A stretch of 64,000 nt of DNA from Pelistega europaea (GCF_013133775.1 NZ_JABGBO010000011.1:1-64000); one strand, 5' to 3'; counted from the first letter of the stretch, positions 45,835-55,420 are shown. Numbers and translations are program-made. Notes: generated by a model not told the origin, from the letters alone.

Positions 45835-46634
45835 CCACTGGCAGCAATACCTCCCATCGTATTATCTTCATGATAGTGTAAGAAAGCCTTATCCTCTCCT
45901 GCTGCACCAACTGCTACCATTAGTGGAATGAGATGGTCCTCCATGGGGTGGGCAAAGCGAGCGGATGGTGCTTGTTCCCATTGGAGAAGCGCATTCTTGC
46001 GAAGATTAAAGACACTCATCGCAGCAGCGGTTTCAACCAGTATTTGTTCACGTAGCCACTCATCAAATTGGAGTGAAAATGCGGCACCAGCAGGGTTAAA
46101 CATCCGCATATTATGAAAACTTAAGCCACTACCAATAATCAACACATTCTGATCGCGTAAATAGCTCAATGCTTGTCCTAGGCGAATGTGATAGGCTGGG
46201 TCAAAAGAGCGCTCAATGGACAGTTGCACTACGGGTATATCAGCATCTGGGAAGGCTAGCGCCAGTGGAACAAAAGCACCATGATCAAAACCACGCTCGC
46301 TGTTTTCCACGATATTAAAACCAGCAGCGATAAGATGTGTCTCTATATCTTTGGCCAATATAGGATCCCCTGGAGCAGGATACTGGATATGGTAAGTATG
46401 TTCAGGAAAACCGTAGTAGTCGTAGAACATGTCAGGTTTGGGATTGGTCATAATAGCTAATCCACCCTGAGTAACCCAGTGTGCGGATACCATCAATATA
46501 GCACGAGGTTTCTGTGGTATCTCGTTGGGGATATTTGCTGTTGCTTGACGTAATCCTTGATAACGCTCATTCCACTCAGGAATCCAAGGCCAAGGGCCAC
46601 CACCATGAGAGAGAAAATAAACAACTTGTTTCAT
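45816..46634 (-). CDS. DODA-type extradiol aromatic ring-opening dioxygenase (YgiD-like)
   Basis: 272 residues of the LigB/DODA superfamily, related to E. coli YgiD and plant DOPA dioxygenase. Metal-ligand regions are FLSHGGGPWPW (about residue 10), SAHWVTQGG (about 52) and GSGLSFHNMR (about 170). Substrate regions include RGFDHGAFVPL and HPMEDHLIPLMVA. The physiological substrate is unknown. The ATG at 46634 has AAGGAA 6 bases upstream; the longer frame to 46721 adds an unrelated 29-residue extension. Divergent from pyrE. Confidence 0.9.
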   Translation of the reverse strand: MKQVVYFLSHGGGPWPWIPEWNERYQGLRQATANIPNEIPQKPRAILMVSAHWVTQGGLAIMTNPKPDMFYDYYGFPEHTYHIQYPAPGDPILAKDIETHLIAAGFNIVENSERGFDHGAFVPLALAFPDADIPVVQLSIERSFDPAYHIRLGQALSYLRDQNVLIIGSGLSFHNMRMFNPAGAAFSLQFDEWLREQILVETAAAMSVFNLRKNALLQWEQAPSARFAHPMEDHLIPLMVAVGAAGEDKAFLHYHEDNTMGGIAASGFRFES

Positions 46635-46915
46635 AATAAATTCCTTGTCAATACAGTCTCTACCCTGTCTACCACCACTTTTAGAAGCTCTGTAACTTGG
46701 TTCATAAAGAATTTTAGACAACTATTCACTATTGTCTGGCATACATTTTTTGATAGGAGTAGAGACAAGTTTAGTCACTGATGTTATTGTATGTGCAACT
46801 ATAAAGAAGAAATAGAGAGAAAATGGCGAAGCAGCATTTCCTAATAGGAAATGATGAATAATTCACCTAATTCGTATTAAAATAATGTTTTCATTACTGC
46901 TTTTTAGGAACTGTT

Positions 46916-47581
46916 ATGTCACAAAACAATCGACTTGATTTTGTCCGCTTTGCCCTAGACCAAGGGGTATTAAAATTTGGTGAGTTTAAAGTAAAGTCAG
47001 GTCGATTAAGCCCTTATTTTTTTAATGCAGGTTTGTTTAATAGTGGCCGCTCTATTGGTGCATTAGCACAGTTTTATGCTAATGCACTAGTTGATTCTGG
47101 GGTAGAATTTGATATGCTTTTTGGTCCAGCTTACAAGGGGATTTCTCTAGCAGCAACTACAGCGGTTGCTTTAGGGGCTCACCCTAAATTGAATAAAGAT
47201 GTGCCATTTGCGTTTAATCGTAAAGAAGCCAAGGATCATGGTGAGGGCGGTGTATTAGTGGGGGCTCCACTCCAAGGCAAGGTGGTCATTATTGATGATG
47301 TCATTACTGCTGGAACATCAGTACGCGAATCTGTTGAAATTATTCGTCAAGCAGGAGCAACACCAGCAGCAGTATTGATTGCTCTTGATCGTATGGAACG
47401 TGCTGGTACTGATGAGGCCTTATCAGCACATTCTGCAGTCCAAGAAGTAGAACAGAAATACGGTATGCCAGTAGTAAGCATTGCGTCACTTAGCGACATT
47501 ATGCAGCTGCTAGAGCAAGAGCCTCAGTTTGCTGAACATAAAGCACGTGTAGCAGAATATCGTGCTCGCTATGGGGTATAA
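46916..47581 (+). CDS. pyrE: Orotate phosphoribosyltransferase PyrE
   Basis: Pyrimidine synthesis: orotate + PRPP to OMP. 221 residues. [13 protein letters not shown] near the N-terminus, [13 protein letters not shown] (catalytic loop, about 102) and the PRPP-binding [18 protein letters not shown] (about 122-139). Converges with the acyltransferase gene with a 3-base gap and no visible terminator. Confidence 0.96.
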   Translation: MSQNNRLDFVRFALDQGVLKFGEFKVKSGRLSPYFFNAGLFNSGRSIGALAQFYANALVDSGVEFDMLFGPAYKGISLAATTAVALGAHPKLNKDVPFAFNRKEAKDHGEGGVLVGAPLQGKVVIIDDVITAGTSVRESVEIIRQAGATPAAVLIALDRMERAGTDEALSAHSAVQEVEQKYGMPVVSIASLSDIMQLLEQEPQFAEHKARVAEYRARYGV

Positions 47582-47584
47582 AAG

Positions 47585-48478
47585 TTAATAAAAATCTGCT
47601 TCGCCCTCAGGCCTTGTCTTAAAGCGTCGATGCACCCAGTAGTACTGTGCTGGGTCACGACGAATCCATTCTTCCAGTAGCTGGTTAATGCGGGCGGTTG
47701 CTTCTTCGATAGAGTCTTCACCAGGGAAATCTTCTAGCGCTGGTAATTGTTCAATGTGGTAGATTCCTGTTTCAATATCTAAACGAGTCACAACCGGGGT
47801 GACTTTAGCATTAAACATTTTGGCAATCTGAGCAGTGCTGGGTAAGGTTGCACTTTGGATATTAAAAAATGGTACAAAAATTGATTCATCGCGTCCAAAG
47901 TCCATATCAGGAAGATAGTACAAAGGAATGCCCTTGCGCAAAAAGCGCACCAATCCTCGAAAGCCATCTTTACGACTGAGTAAATGGACGATATTGAAAC
48001 GAGCACGCCCTTTACGGATAATCTCATCCATGTCAGGATTGCGTTGAGATTTATACATAGTACAACCCTCTGGCACAATAGAGGTAAGTACAGTCGCGGC
48101 CGTATCTAAACCAATAAAATGGGGTGCAAGAATAATAGTGGGCTCACCAGTATCTAGCAACTTTTGTAAGTTTTCAAATCCTGTAAGACAAGAGATTTCA
48201 TGAATCTTCTCTAGTGGTGCGTACCACAACACTGCTCTATCAATAAAAGATTGTGTAGTGAGGCGGATGTTTTGTTTTACCCAATCTTCAATCTGAGCTT
48301 CAGAAGCCTCGGGAAAGCATAAACGCAAGTTTGTCCGGACAATATGTGCACGACGTTTAGCAATTTTAGGAAAAAGCCATGACAAGAATGCCCCTAATTT
48401 AAGGCGGTTTTTATGAGACATTCCTGCTATTTTTCTAAATAAGAATTCAATCAAACGATAGGTAAACGACTTTTGCAT
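47585..48478 (-). CDS. Lipid A biosynthesis lauroyl acyltransferase (LpxL/HtrB family)
   Basis: 297 residues. Adds a secondary acyl chain to lipid A at the inner membrane. One N-terminal hydrophobic segment and the HX4(D/E) acyltransferase motif in LAPHFIGLDTAA (about residue 120) are seen, followed by YKSQRNPDMDEIIRKGR and YYLPDMDFG. The C-terminus YYWVHRRFKTRP is typical. It is divergent from metK. Which lipid A position it acylates cannot be told. Confidence 0.93.
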   Translation of the reverse strand: MQKSFTYRLIEFLFRKIAGMSHKNRLKLGAFLSWLFPKIAKRRAHIVRTNLRLCFPEASEAQIEDWVKQNIRLTTQSFIDRAVLWYAPLEKIHEISCLTGFENLQKLLDTGEPTIILAPHFIGLDTAATVLTSIVPEGCTMYKSQRNPDMDEIIRKGRARFNIVHLLSRKDGFRGLVRFLRKGIPLYYLPDMDFGRDESIFVPFFNIQSATLPSTAQIAKMFNAKVTPVVTRLDIETGIYHIEQLPALEDFPGEDSIEEATARINQLLEEWIRRDPAQYYWVHRRFKTRPEGEADFY

Positions 48479-48670
48479 AAGTTAATTAAAACAACAACAT
48501 CTCTTAACGAGAAAATGACATCACTGCTTAAAAAGCCTAAGCAATTGATGTTTGTATCTGGGGGGTGATTCATTGGTCAATGACACGGCTTATCACACAG
48601 CACTTGTTATAACAGTACATCCACTATTCTGCTATTGTAAATGAATAACCCTATAAGACAAAAAGAAATT

Positions 48671-48699
48671 TTGCCTTTTTAGCAATTTTGGATTACAAT
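48671..48699 (+). promoter_or_regulatory. Sigma70 promoter of metK
   Basis: TTGCCT (48671-48676), 17-base spacer, TACAAT (48694-48699). The transcript would start near 48706 and have a leader of about 130 nt. Confidence 0.65.
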
Positions 48700-48705
48700 A
48701 GCCGA

Positions 48706-48747
48706 CTGATTTGCTGAGTTAAACAGACAACTTGCGGGGCAAATCAG
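48706..48747 (+). other. Stem-loop at the 5' end of the metK leader
   Basis: CTGATTTGC (48706-48714) and GCAAATCAG (48739-48747) form a perfect 9-bp stem closing a 24-base loop, right at the predicted transcription start. I could not match it to a SAM riboswitch class. The rest of the 357-base gap upstream (48479-48670) shows no gene. Confidence 0.5.
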
Positions 48748-48835
48748 GCAAAAATTAGACAAAACCGCTAAAGCGTCGCATCTTATCTTACAAGTTGCTA
48801 CGCGTTCTTCTTTGCTTACTATAGGACGCATTCTC

Positions 48836-50005
48836 ATGTCTCAAAACGATTTTTTATTTACTTCTGAATCTGTGTCTGAAGGGCATCCAGATAAAGTAGC
48901 AGATCAGATTTCTGATGCTATTTTAGATGCTATCCTTACGCAAGACCCTAATGCACGTGTGGCTGCGGAGACTTTATGTAATACGGGTTTAGTGGTACTT
49001 GCAGGTGAAATCACTACTAAGGCCAATGTAGACTATATTGATGTTGCTCGTCAAACCATCAAGCGTATTGGCTACGATAACACTGATTATGGTATTGACT
49101 ACAAGGGTTGTGCTGTATTGGTTGCTTACGATAAGCAATCACCTGATATTGCTCAGGGAGTAGACCGTTCCGAAGAAGAAATTCTTAATCAGGGTGCCGG
49201 CGATCAGGGATTGATGTTTGGCTATGCCTGCGATGAGACCCCTGACTTGATGCCAGCTCCAATTTGGTACGCACATCGTTTAGTTCAACGTCAGAGCGAA
49301 TTGCGTAAAAATGGCACACTTTCTTGGTTACGCCCAGATGCAAAATCACAGGTGACTTTCCGCTATGTGGATGGTCGTCCTGTCGAAGTGGACACAGTGG
49401 TGTTGTCTACCCAGCATCATGCGGATGTGTCTCAATCTACCATTCGCGAGGCAGTGATTGAAGAAATCATTAAGCCAAGTTTTGCTGAAGGGTTGATTAC
49501 CCCTAAAACTAAGTTTTTTGTTAATCCTACAGGTGTGTTTGTGATTGGTGGTCCTCAAGGCGACTGCGGCTTGACTGGTCGTAAGATTATTGTGGATACC
49601 TACGGAGGAGCTTGCCCTCATGGTGGTGGTGCCTTCTCTGGTAAAGACCCTTCCAAAGTAGACCGTTCAGCGGCATATGCAGCTCGCTATGTAGCCAAGA
49701 ACATCGTTGCTGCTGGGTTGGCTCGTCAATGTCAGATTCAAGTGAGCTACGCTATTGGTGTGGCAGAACCTATTAATATTACTGTCTATACCGAAGGGAC
49801 CGGTGTTATTCCTGATGCGGAATTAGCTAAACTAGTTAGAGAGCATTTTGATTTGCGTCCACGCGGTATCGTACAAATGCTTGATTTACTCCGTCCAATC
49901 TATAGTAAATCAGCCGCTTATGGTCACTTTGGTCGTGCTGAACCTGAGTTTTCTTGGGAAGCAACTGATAAAGCCGCTATTCTCAAGGCAGCTGTTGGTC
50001 GATAA
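48836..50005 (+). CDS. metK: S-adenosylmethionine synthetase MetK
   Basis: Makes SAM from methionine and ATP. 389 residues from the ATG at 48836; the longer frame from 48812 adds eight residues not seen in the family. Conserved: [52 protein letters not shown] and the C-terminal GHFGR. AGGA lies 11 bases upstream. First gene of the metK-ahcY-metF methyl-cycle cluster. Confidence 0.97.
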   Translation: MSQNDFLFTSESVSEGHPDKVADQISDAILDAILTQDPNARVAAETLCNTGLVVLAGEITTKANVDYIDVARQTIKRIGYDNTDYGIDYKGCAVLVAYDKQSPDIAQGVDRSEEEILNQGAGDQGLMFGYACDETPDLMPAPIWYAHRLVQRQSELRKNGTLSWLRPDAKSQVTFRYVDGRPVEVDTVVLSTQHHADVSQSTIREAVIEEIIKPSFAEGLITPKTKFFVNPTGVFVIGGPQGDCGLTGRKIIVDTYGGACPHGGGAFSGKDPSKVDRSAAYAARYVAKNIVAAGLARQCQIQVSYAIGVAEPINITVYTEGTGVIPDAELAKLVREHFDLRPRGIVQMLDLLRPIYSKSAAYGHFGRAEPEFSWEATDKAAILKAAVGR

Positions 50006-50020
50006 TTAAAAAGTTTTCGT

Positions 50021-50093
50021 CTTGTTTGAGGGGCGCTGCAACAGAACTCTCTGCTAGGCTCAAGCAAGACTGTGGTAAATAACGGCGCTCATC
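50021..50093 (+). ncRNA. S-adenosylhomocysteine (SAH) riboswitch
   Basis: P1 is CTTGTTTGAG (50021-50030) paired with CTCAAGCAAG (50059-50068). Inside and after it stand the SAH hallmark blocks GGGCGCTGCAAC (50031-50042), CTAGGCTCAAG (50054-50064) and AACGGCGCTCATC (50081-50093). The GCGC block and GGCGCTC can form the pseudoknot. SAH riboswitches are known upstream of ahcY in Betaproteobacteria and switch the gene on when SAH builds up. Confidence 0.93.
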
Positions 50094-50128
50094 GTATCTG
50101 CATAAGGCAATATGATGAGCGTTTTTTT
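50086..50128 (+). terminator. Riboswitch-controlled terminator before ahcY
   Basis: CGCTCATC (50086-50093) pairs with GATGAGCG (50114-50121), followed by seven T. The left arm is shared with the riboswitch pseudoknot strand, so SAH binding should block the terminator (an ON switch). Confidence 0.9.
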
Positions 50129-50275
50129 ATGCAGAAAATTCGAAATAAACGGAGTACAAGGCTTTTTTGAATCAAAATCCATATGATGTTCATAGACATA
50201 AATAAACTATGTTGGTGTCTTGGATGATTGATAGAAAGAGTAGTCAGTGCTCCTATTGATAAAGGATAATTAACT

Positions 50276-51676
50276 ATGAGTAAAGTAGATTACAAAATTG
50301 CAGATATTGGGTTGGCCGATTGGGGTCGTAAAGAGTTAAGCATTGCTGAGACAGAGATGCCAGGATTAATGGCAACACGTGAAGAGTTTGCAGCAGCACA
50401 ACCATTGAAAGGAGCTCGCATTGCTGGTAGTTTACACATGACTATCCAAACAGGCGTGCTAATCGAAACACTGGTGGCGTTGGGGGCAGAGGTGCGTTGG
50501 GCTTCATGCAATATTTTCTCTACCCAAGACCATGCGGCGGCTGCCATTGCAGCGCGTGGTATCCCTGTGTTTGCAGTGAAAGGTGAGAGTCTTGAAGAGT
50601 ATTGGCAATATACACATAAGATTTTTGAGTGGCCAGGAGAAGAACAAGCCAATATGATTCTTGATGATGGCGGTGATGCAACATTGTTGTTGCATCTTGG
50701 TAGCAAGGCAGAAAAAGACATTAGTATCTTGGATAACCCCACAAGTGAAGAAGAGCGTGTGTTATTTGCAGCTATCCGTGCAAAATTAGCCCAAGATGCA
50801 ACTTGGTATTCTACTCGTTTGACCCAAATCAAAGGGGTTACAGAAGAGACCACCACTGGTGTACATCGTCTTTATCAGATGTCACAAAAGGGCGAGCTTC
50901 GCATCCCTGCAATTAATGTAAATGACTCTGTGACTAAATCAAAATTCGATAACCTTTATGGTTGCCGTGAGTCTTTGGTGGATGGCATCAAGCGTGCGAC
51001 TGATGTGATGGTGGCAGGCAAGGTTGCCGTTGTGGTTGGTTTTGGTGATGTGGGCAAAGGTTGTGCACAAGCACTTGCAGCATTGCGAGCCCAAGTATGG
51101 GTATGCGAGATTGACCCTATCTGCGCGTTGCAAGCCTCTATGGAAGGTTATCGTGTTGTTACTATGGACGAAGTAGCTGATAAAGCAGATATTTTCGTTA
51201 CAGCGACAGGTAATTACCATGTCATTACTCGTGAGCATATGGACAAGATGAAAAATGAAGCCATCGTGTGCAATATTGGTCACTTTGATAATGAAATTGA
51301 TGTAGCTTCTTTAAGTGACCTTCAATGGGAAGAAATTAAGCCACAAGTGGATCATGTGATTTTCCCAGATGGCAAACGCATTATCCTATTAGCGAAAGGT
51401 CGTCTTGTTAATCTTGGTTGTGCAACAGGCCACCCATCATTTGTGATGTCTGCTTCATTTACTAACCAAACTATTGCTCAAATTGAATTGTTCACACGTG
51501 GTGAGCATTATGAAACAGGCAAGGTATATGTATTGCCCAAACACTTGGATGAGAAAGTAGCACGCCTACATTTGAAAAAATTAGGTGTTCATTTATCAAC
51601 ATTGACACAGCAACAAGCTGATTATATTGGTGTGTCTGTTGAGGGTCCTTATAAACCAGATCACTATCGTTACTAA
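50276..51676 (+). CDS. ahcY: Adenosylhomocysteinase AhcY
   Basis: NAD-dependent hydrolysis of SAH to homocysteine and adenosine. 466 residues, with the insertion typical of the longer bacterial form. [12 protein letters not shown] and [14 protein letters not shown] lie near the N-terminus, the NAD site [16 protein letters not shown] near residue 257, and the C-terminal [16 protein letters not shown] upstream of the ATG. Controlled by the SAH riboswitch 150 bases upstream; metF follows after one base. Confidence 0.97.
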   Translation: MSKVDYKIADIGLADWGRKELSIAETEMPGLMATREEFAAAQPLKGARIAGSLHMTIQTGVLIETLVALGAEVRWASCNIFSTQDHAAAAIAARGIPVFAVKGESLEEYWQYTHKIFEWPGEEQANMILDDGGDATLLLHLGSKAEKDISILDNPTSEEERVLFAAIRAKLAQDATWYSTRLTQIKGVTEETTTGVHRLYQMSQKGELRIPAINVNDSVTKSKFDNLYGCRESLVDGIKRATDVMVAGKVAVVVGFGDVGKGCAQALAALRAQVWVCEIDPICALQASMEGYRVVTMDEVADKADIFVTATGNYHVITREHMDKMKNEAIVCNIGHFDNEIDVASLSDLQWEEIKPQVDHVIFPDGKRIILLAKGRLVNLGCATGHPSFVMSASFTNQTIAQIELFTRGEHYETGKVYVLPKHLDEKVARLHLKKLGVHLSTLTQQQADYIGVSVEGPYKPDHYRY

Positions 51677-51677
51677 T

Positions 51678-52517
51678 ATGAGTCGTCAGAATTTCTTTAG
51701 TTTAGAGTTCTTCCCTCCACGAGATGTGGAGGCGGCAGAACGTCTCCAAAAGACTACCCAAGAGTTGCTGGTGATAAATCCTGATTTTATCAGCGTGACT
51801 TTTGGGGCAGGTGGTTCTACCCAAGAGGGGACATTGGAAACCGTACGTATGCTAAAAGCACAAGGGATTAAGGCGGTTCCTCATCTATCTTGCATTGGCA
51901 ATAAAGCCGACCGTATCCTAGGTATTCTTGAGCAGTTTAAACAAATGGGAGTTGACCGTATTGTGGCATTACGTGGCGACTTACCTTCTGGGATGGGCTT
52001 GGTAGACAATGGTTTGCGTTATGCGAGCGATCTAGTCAGTTTGATTCGCCAGCATCATGGCGACCATTTTCATATTGAAGTGGCAGCCTACCCTGAGATG
52101 CATCCCCAAGCAGATTCACCAAGTGCAGATTTAGATCACTTTATTACCAAGGTTAAAGCAGGTGCAGATAGTGCGATTACACAATATTTTTATAATGCTG
52201 ATGCATATTTTGATTTTGTGAATCGTTTGCAAGCTAAAGGTATCAATATCCCAGTAATTGCCGGAATTATGCCTATTACAAACTATTCGCAACTTAGTCG
52301 CTTTTCGCAAATGTGCGGAGCCGAAATTCCTCGTTGGATTCGTCTACGTTTGGCTGAGTTTGGTGATGATAGGGCTTCTATCCGTTCTTTTGGTATTGAA
52401 GTGGTATCACAACTTTGCCAGCAGTTGATTGATAATGGAGCTCCTGGTATCCATTTCTACACGCTTAACCAATCTGCAGCGACGTTGGCTATTTGGAATA
52501 ATCTAAATAACGCTTAG
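51678..52517 (+). CDS. metF: Methylenetetrahydrofolate reductase MetF
   Basis: Makes 5-methyl-THF for homocysteine remethylation. 279 residues from the ATG at 51678, one base after the ahcY stop; the longer frame inside ahcY is ignored. SLEFFPPRDVEAAE, VTFGAGGSTQEGTLE, HLSCIGNKADRI, ALRGDLPSG and GIHFYTLNQSAATLAI are all family signatures. Expected to be under the same SAH riboswitch as ahcY. Confidence 0.96.
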   Translation: MSRQNFFSLEFFPPRDVEAAERLQKTTQELLVINPDFISVTFGAGGSTQEGTLETVRMLKAQGIKAVPHLSCIGNKADRILGILEQFKQMGVDRIVALRGDLPSGMGLVDNGLRYASDLVSLIRQHHGDHFHIEVAAYPEMHPQADSPSADLDHFITKVKAGADSAITQYFYNADAYFDFVNRLQAKGINIPVIAGIMPITNYSQLSRFSQMCGAEIPRWIRLRLAEFGDDRASIRSFGIEVVSQLCQQLIDNGAPGIHFYTLNQSAATLAIWNNLNNA

Positions 52518-52528
52518 CTATCACTTGT

Positions 52529-52568
52529 CAAGATGATGAAATTCTCTCAAGATAATTTCATCATCTTG
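52529..52568 (+). terminator. Terminator-like hairpin after metF
   Basis: A perfect 15-bp inverted repeat (52529-52543 / 52554-52568, CAAGATGATGAAATT and its complement) with a 10-base loop, 11 bases after the metF stop. It lacks a T-run. Confidence 0.65.
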
Positions 52569-52633
52569 ATGTCTTACATACCTTCTTGCTAGAGTACTCC
52601 TCATCTGATAAATAAGAAAAGGAGGATACGACA

Positions 52634-52849
52634 ATGTTCTATGCAAGTAGTCATTATTTGATTTCATTGACCCCTAGAGAAATCCAAGTTATGTGGTTAT
52701 TGGTGCGTGGGATGCCCAATAAAATTTGTGCTGAAAAGTTGGGTTGCTCCACTCGTACGATAGAGATACATCGTGCCCGCGTTTTCCAAAAATTAGGCGT
52801 ACGTAATGTGTTGGAGATGACAATAAAACTGCATAAATTTGGGGTATAA
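52634..52849 (+). CDS. Stand-alone LuxR-type helix-turn-helix protein
   Basis: 71 residues consisting almost wholly of a LuxR/GerE DNA-binding domain: LTPREIQVMWLLVRGMPNKI, CSTRTIEIHRARVFQKLGV. No receiver or autoinducer domain precedes it. It has a very strong ribosome-binding site (AAGGAGG), so it appears to be a real small gene rather than a fragment. The downstream membrane gene starts directly after its stop, so they form an operon. Target unknown. Confidence 0.85.
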   Translation: MFYASSHYLISLTPREIQVMWLLVRGMPNKICAEKLGCSTRTIEIHRARVFQKLGVRNVLEMTIKLHKFGV

Positions 52850-53728
52850 ATGAGTATGGTTTCTGTATATGCAGAATCCCTTATAGCACTCAGCCCCATG
52901 CTGAGTGCTTACCTAATCATTCTCAGTATGATGATAGTGGTATTGCCGCATATATATCGCTATCTTGTCTATTGCTGCTACTGCCAATTTCCTAAAGATT
53001 CACACTTTTTTCGATTGAAAACCTATCAACATTTTCAGTGTCGGTACTGGGTTGTCTTGTTATTTTTATTGTATTTAGGGGCAGCACTGGGATTGAGGGT
53101 GGCAAATAGTGGATATTATGAGGAGTCTAGTGAGCTAGAGGGGCTCGTATACATGCTTTTTACAGATGGGTTTGTGTTGGGAATTTGGTATATGCTTTTG
53201 GCAGCACTGCTTGCCTTAATGAGTAGTGTGGATTTTAAGTTGCACCTGATTCCTTTACGATTATTGTTAATGCTTTTATTTTGGGTGGTTATCTATCATT
53301 TTATTTCATTGGGAGCATGGCAGAAAGAGGGCTTTGGGGTTGGTAATATGCCTGTGAATCCTATGATTACTCTGTCATGGTGGGTGAATAGAGGTCTGTG
53401 GTCAATAGCCCTCTGGCTTATATATAGGTTGGTGCGTTATGGGATTGGTATGGCAGATATTTATTTCCTATGGGTATTGATGTTTTTGTTTGATGGGTAT
53501 TCATGGCTGTGGGTGGTATGTATCGCTTGCCTTTTAGGGGTAGGTTATGCTTTTTTCTCCTGGTTGGCAGATATATGGCGTGTAGTTCTCCTAGAAATTC
53601 TTTTTAGGCAAAAGCGGGCTATTGAGCAGCATTTTAAACAGATGCAAATGCAGTGGATGCGACATAAAACAGTGCCATTTGGACCTTGGATTGCTTTAGC
53701 TGCATGGTTGGTTTTATTTGCAGGATAA
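52850..53728 (+). CDS. Degenerate prepilin peptidase (PilD-like, A24 family)
   Basis: 292 residues with about seven to eight hydrophobic segments. PilD cleaves and methylates type IV pilin and pseudopilin leaders. Family traces are the YCCYCQFP zinc-loop start (the second CxxC is reduced to one Cys), SSVDFKLHLIP for the first catalytic Asp, GMADIYFLW in place of GxGDxK for the second, and the C-terminal VPFGPWIALAAW. Both Asp remain but the glycine frame around the second is lost and the N-terminal methylase part is short. It lies before coaE, where pilD lies in relatives, but no pilB or pilC precedes it. Activity is uncertain. Confidence 0.75.
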   Translation: MSMVSVYAESLIALSPMLSAYLIILSMMIVVLPHIYRYLVYCCYCQFPKDSHFFRLKTYQHFQCRYWVVLLFLLYLGAALGLRVANSGYYEESSELEGLVYMLFTDGFVLGIWYMLLAALLALMSSVDFKLHLIPLRLLLMLLFWVVIYHFISLGAWQKEGFGVGNMPVNPMITLSWWVNRGLWSIALWLIYRLVRYGIGMADIYFLWVLMFLFDGYSWLWVVCIACLLGVGYAFFSWLADIWRVVLLEILFRQKRAIEQHFKQMQMQWMRHKTVPFGPWIALAAWLVLFAG

Positions 53729-53859
53729 ATGATAAAGGTTTTTTCTACTTGTGATTTCATGGCATCTCAGGTAACCTAGAAGCATCATCAAGTGAAATAA
53801 GTGATGAGTAAGTATTGTTTAAGAAGTTTTGGTATGCTTGTTGGTAAGTGGAATAAGGG

Positions 53860-54480
53860 ATGGATAACCGTAATCGTTTGTTTATCGGTCTGACAGGAGG
53901 CATAGGCTCGGGTAAGTCTACAGTATCGGCTTACCTAACACAGCAAGGTGTGACGGTAATTGATGCCGACCTGATTTCTCGTAGTTTGACACAGGCTGAT
54001 GGATTAGCTATTCCTGCAATAAAAAAGGCTTTTGGCGGGCAGGTGATAGACGCACATAATGCACTAGACCGGGCAAAGATGCGACAATTAGTTTTTTCTA
54101 ACCCTACAGCCAAAAAGCAGCTTGAACAAATCATCCACCCTTTGGTTAAAGAGCAGATGATAAAACAGGCAATGGAGGCAGAAAGCAGCCCATATATTGT
54201 GTTTGATGTGCCTCTATTAATTGAGTCTATTCATCACTATAGACTATGGTTAAGTCGAATATGTGTGGTAGACTGTGAACCAGAGACTCAAATTGTGCGG
54301 GTGATGCAACGCAGTGGTCTAGCAGAAGAGATGGTACGTCAGATTATTGCACAGCAGGCTAGCAGACAGCAGCGGTTGGCTAATGCAGATGATATTGTCC
54401 ATAATGGTGCAGGAGTCCTCTTAGAGGAGTTGCACCAGCAGGTAGATAAATTGCATGCACAGTGGTTGATACTGGCATAA
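53860..54480 (+). CDS. coaE: Dephospho-CoA kinase CoaE
   Basis: Last step of coenzyme A synthesis. 206 residues with the P-loop GLTGGIGSGKSTVSAYL (about 9-25), the VIDADLISRSL motif and FDVPLLIES. Length is typical. It is followed by zapD after 22 bases. Confidence 0.96.
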   Translation: MDNRNRLFIGLTGGIGSGKSTVSAYLTQQGVTVIDADLISRSLTQADGLAIPAIKKAFGGQVIDAHNALDRAKMRQLVFSNPTAKKQLEQIIHPLVKEQMIKQAMEAESSPYIVFDVPLLIESIHHYRLWLSRICVVDCEPETQIVRVMQRSGLAEEMVRQIIAQQASRQQRLANADDIVHNGAGVLLEELHQQVDKLHAQWLILA

Positions 54481-54502
54481 TCTTACAAGGATAGAGACAG
54501 TT

Positions 54503-55258
54503 TTGATTTTATACGAACACCCCTTTAACGAAAGAACTCGGTTTATGATGCGATTGGAGTATCTGTTTCAACAGCTACTTGCATTTAGCCAGAGCTCACA
54601 TGCTGAAGACCAGCATGTGGCGTTAGGGGCGTTGTTTCAATTACTCGATGTTTGTGACCGTGGTGATTGTCGTACATGGGTACTCCAAGAACTAGAAAAA
54701 CAAAAGATGAGTCTTGAGTCTTATCGCGAATTCCCAGAGATAGATACTAGTGCATTGGATGCAACGATTAAAAAACTCAATACTGTTGCCCATAATCTGG
54801 CAAGTGGTAATAAGTTGGGTACACATATTCGAGAAAATAGTTGGCTATTGACGCTACGCAATCGTTTTCTTATGCCTGGTACGACATCACCGATGGATTT
54901 CCCAGCCTATGCAGCTTGGTTAAGTGGTCCAGAGCAAGATAGAGTGCGAGTTATCCAAGGGTTAGTTAAGCCGTTTTTACCACTATATGAGGCTATCCAA
55001 CAGTCTCTTGCTTTGTTGCGTGATGCTGCAGAGCCACAGACAGAATGTAGTAAATCCAATGGTATATTTGAGAAATCAATTGGTGGTAAGGTCTATCAAA
55101 TGGCAAGGATTTGGGTGCCAAGTAATCGCCGTATTTACCCAGAGATGAGTGGTAATAAGCATATGGTGATGATTCGATTCTTCCGTATAAATGATAATTT
55201 CAGTCATCAGTTGTTAAATGAGCCACTAGCCTTTAAGATGGCACTGTGTCAAATCTAG
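54503..55258 (+). CDS. zapD: Cell division protein ZapD (YacF, DUF1342)
   Basis: Binds the FtsZ C-terminal tail and cross-links FtsZ filaments. 251 residues. The N-terminus ILYEHPFNERTRFMMRLEYL is the family hallmark and fixes the start at a TTG at 54503, with AAGGA upstream; no ATG fits. The coaE-zapD order is standard; the usual next gene yacG is not seen, since efflux genes follow. Confidence 0.93.
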   Translation: MILYEHPFNERTRFMMRLEYLFQQLLAFSQSSHAEDQHVALGALFQLLDVCDRGDCRTWVLQELEKQKMSLESYREFPEIDTSALDATIKKLNTVAHNLASGNKLGTHIRENSWLLTLRNRFLMPGTTSPMDFPAYAAWLSGPEQDRVRVIQGLVKPFLPLYEAIQQSLALLRDAAEPQTECSKSNGIFEKSIGGKVYQMARIWVPSNRRIYPEMSGNKHMVMIRFFRINDNFSHQLLNEPLAFKMALCQI

Positions 55259-55358
55259 TATTGTTTAATATACACCTAGGCTGATTTAGCGTACGATAGG
55301 TGTATTGTTTGGTATAAACCTAGGCTGATTCGAGGTTAGGGCTATAGGCGTATTGTTT
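55258..55358. repeat. Tandem repeats upstream of the efflux operon
   Basis: GTATTGTTTAATATACACCT with AGGCTGATT after it (55258-55286) recurs as GTATTGTTTGGTATAAACCT with AGGCTGATT (55302-55330). The head GTATTGTTT occurs a third time at 55350. The period is 44-48 bases. Each full unit holds a CCTAGG palindrome. They occupy the whole zapD-mdtA gap and so could be regulator sites. Confidence 0.65.
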
Positions 55359-55420
55359 TAATGGCTTGAAAAGAAATAATCGTGTTTCAGGACATTGCGG
55401 TGTCCCATTATCGTTATAAG

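Noticed and set aside
48706-48835. SAM riboswitch upstream of metK
   Set aside because: The conserved core sequences of the SAM-I, SAM-II and SAM/SAH classes were not recognised; only a stem-loop is evident.
50290-50856. 188-codon open frame antisense to ahcY
   Set aside because: Shadow of a highly conserved enzyme gene; low-complexity product and no recognisable motif.
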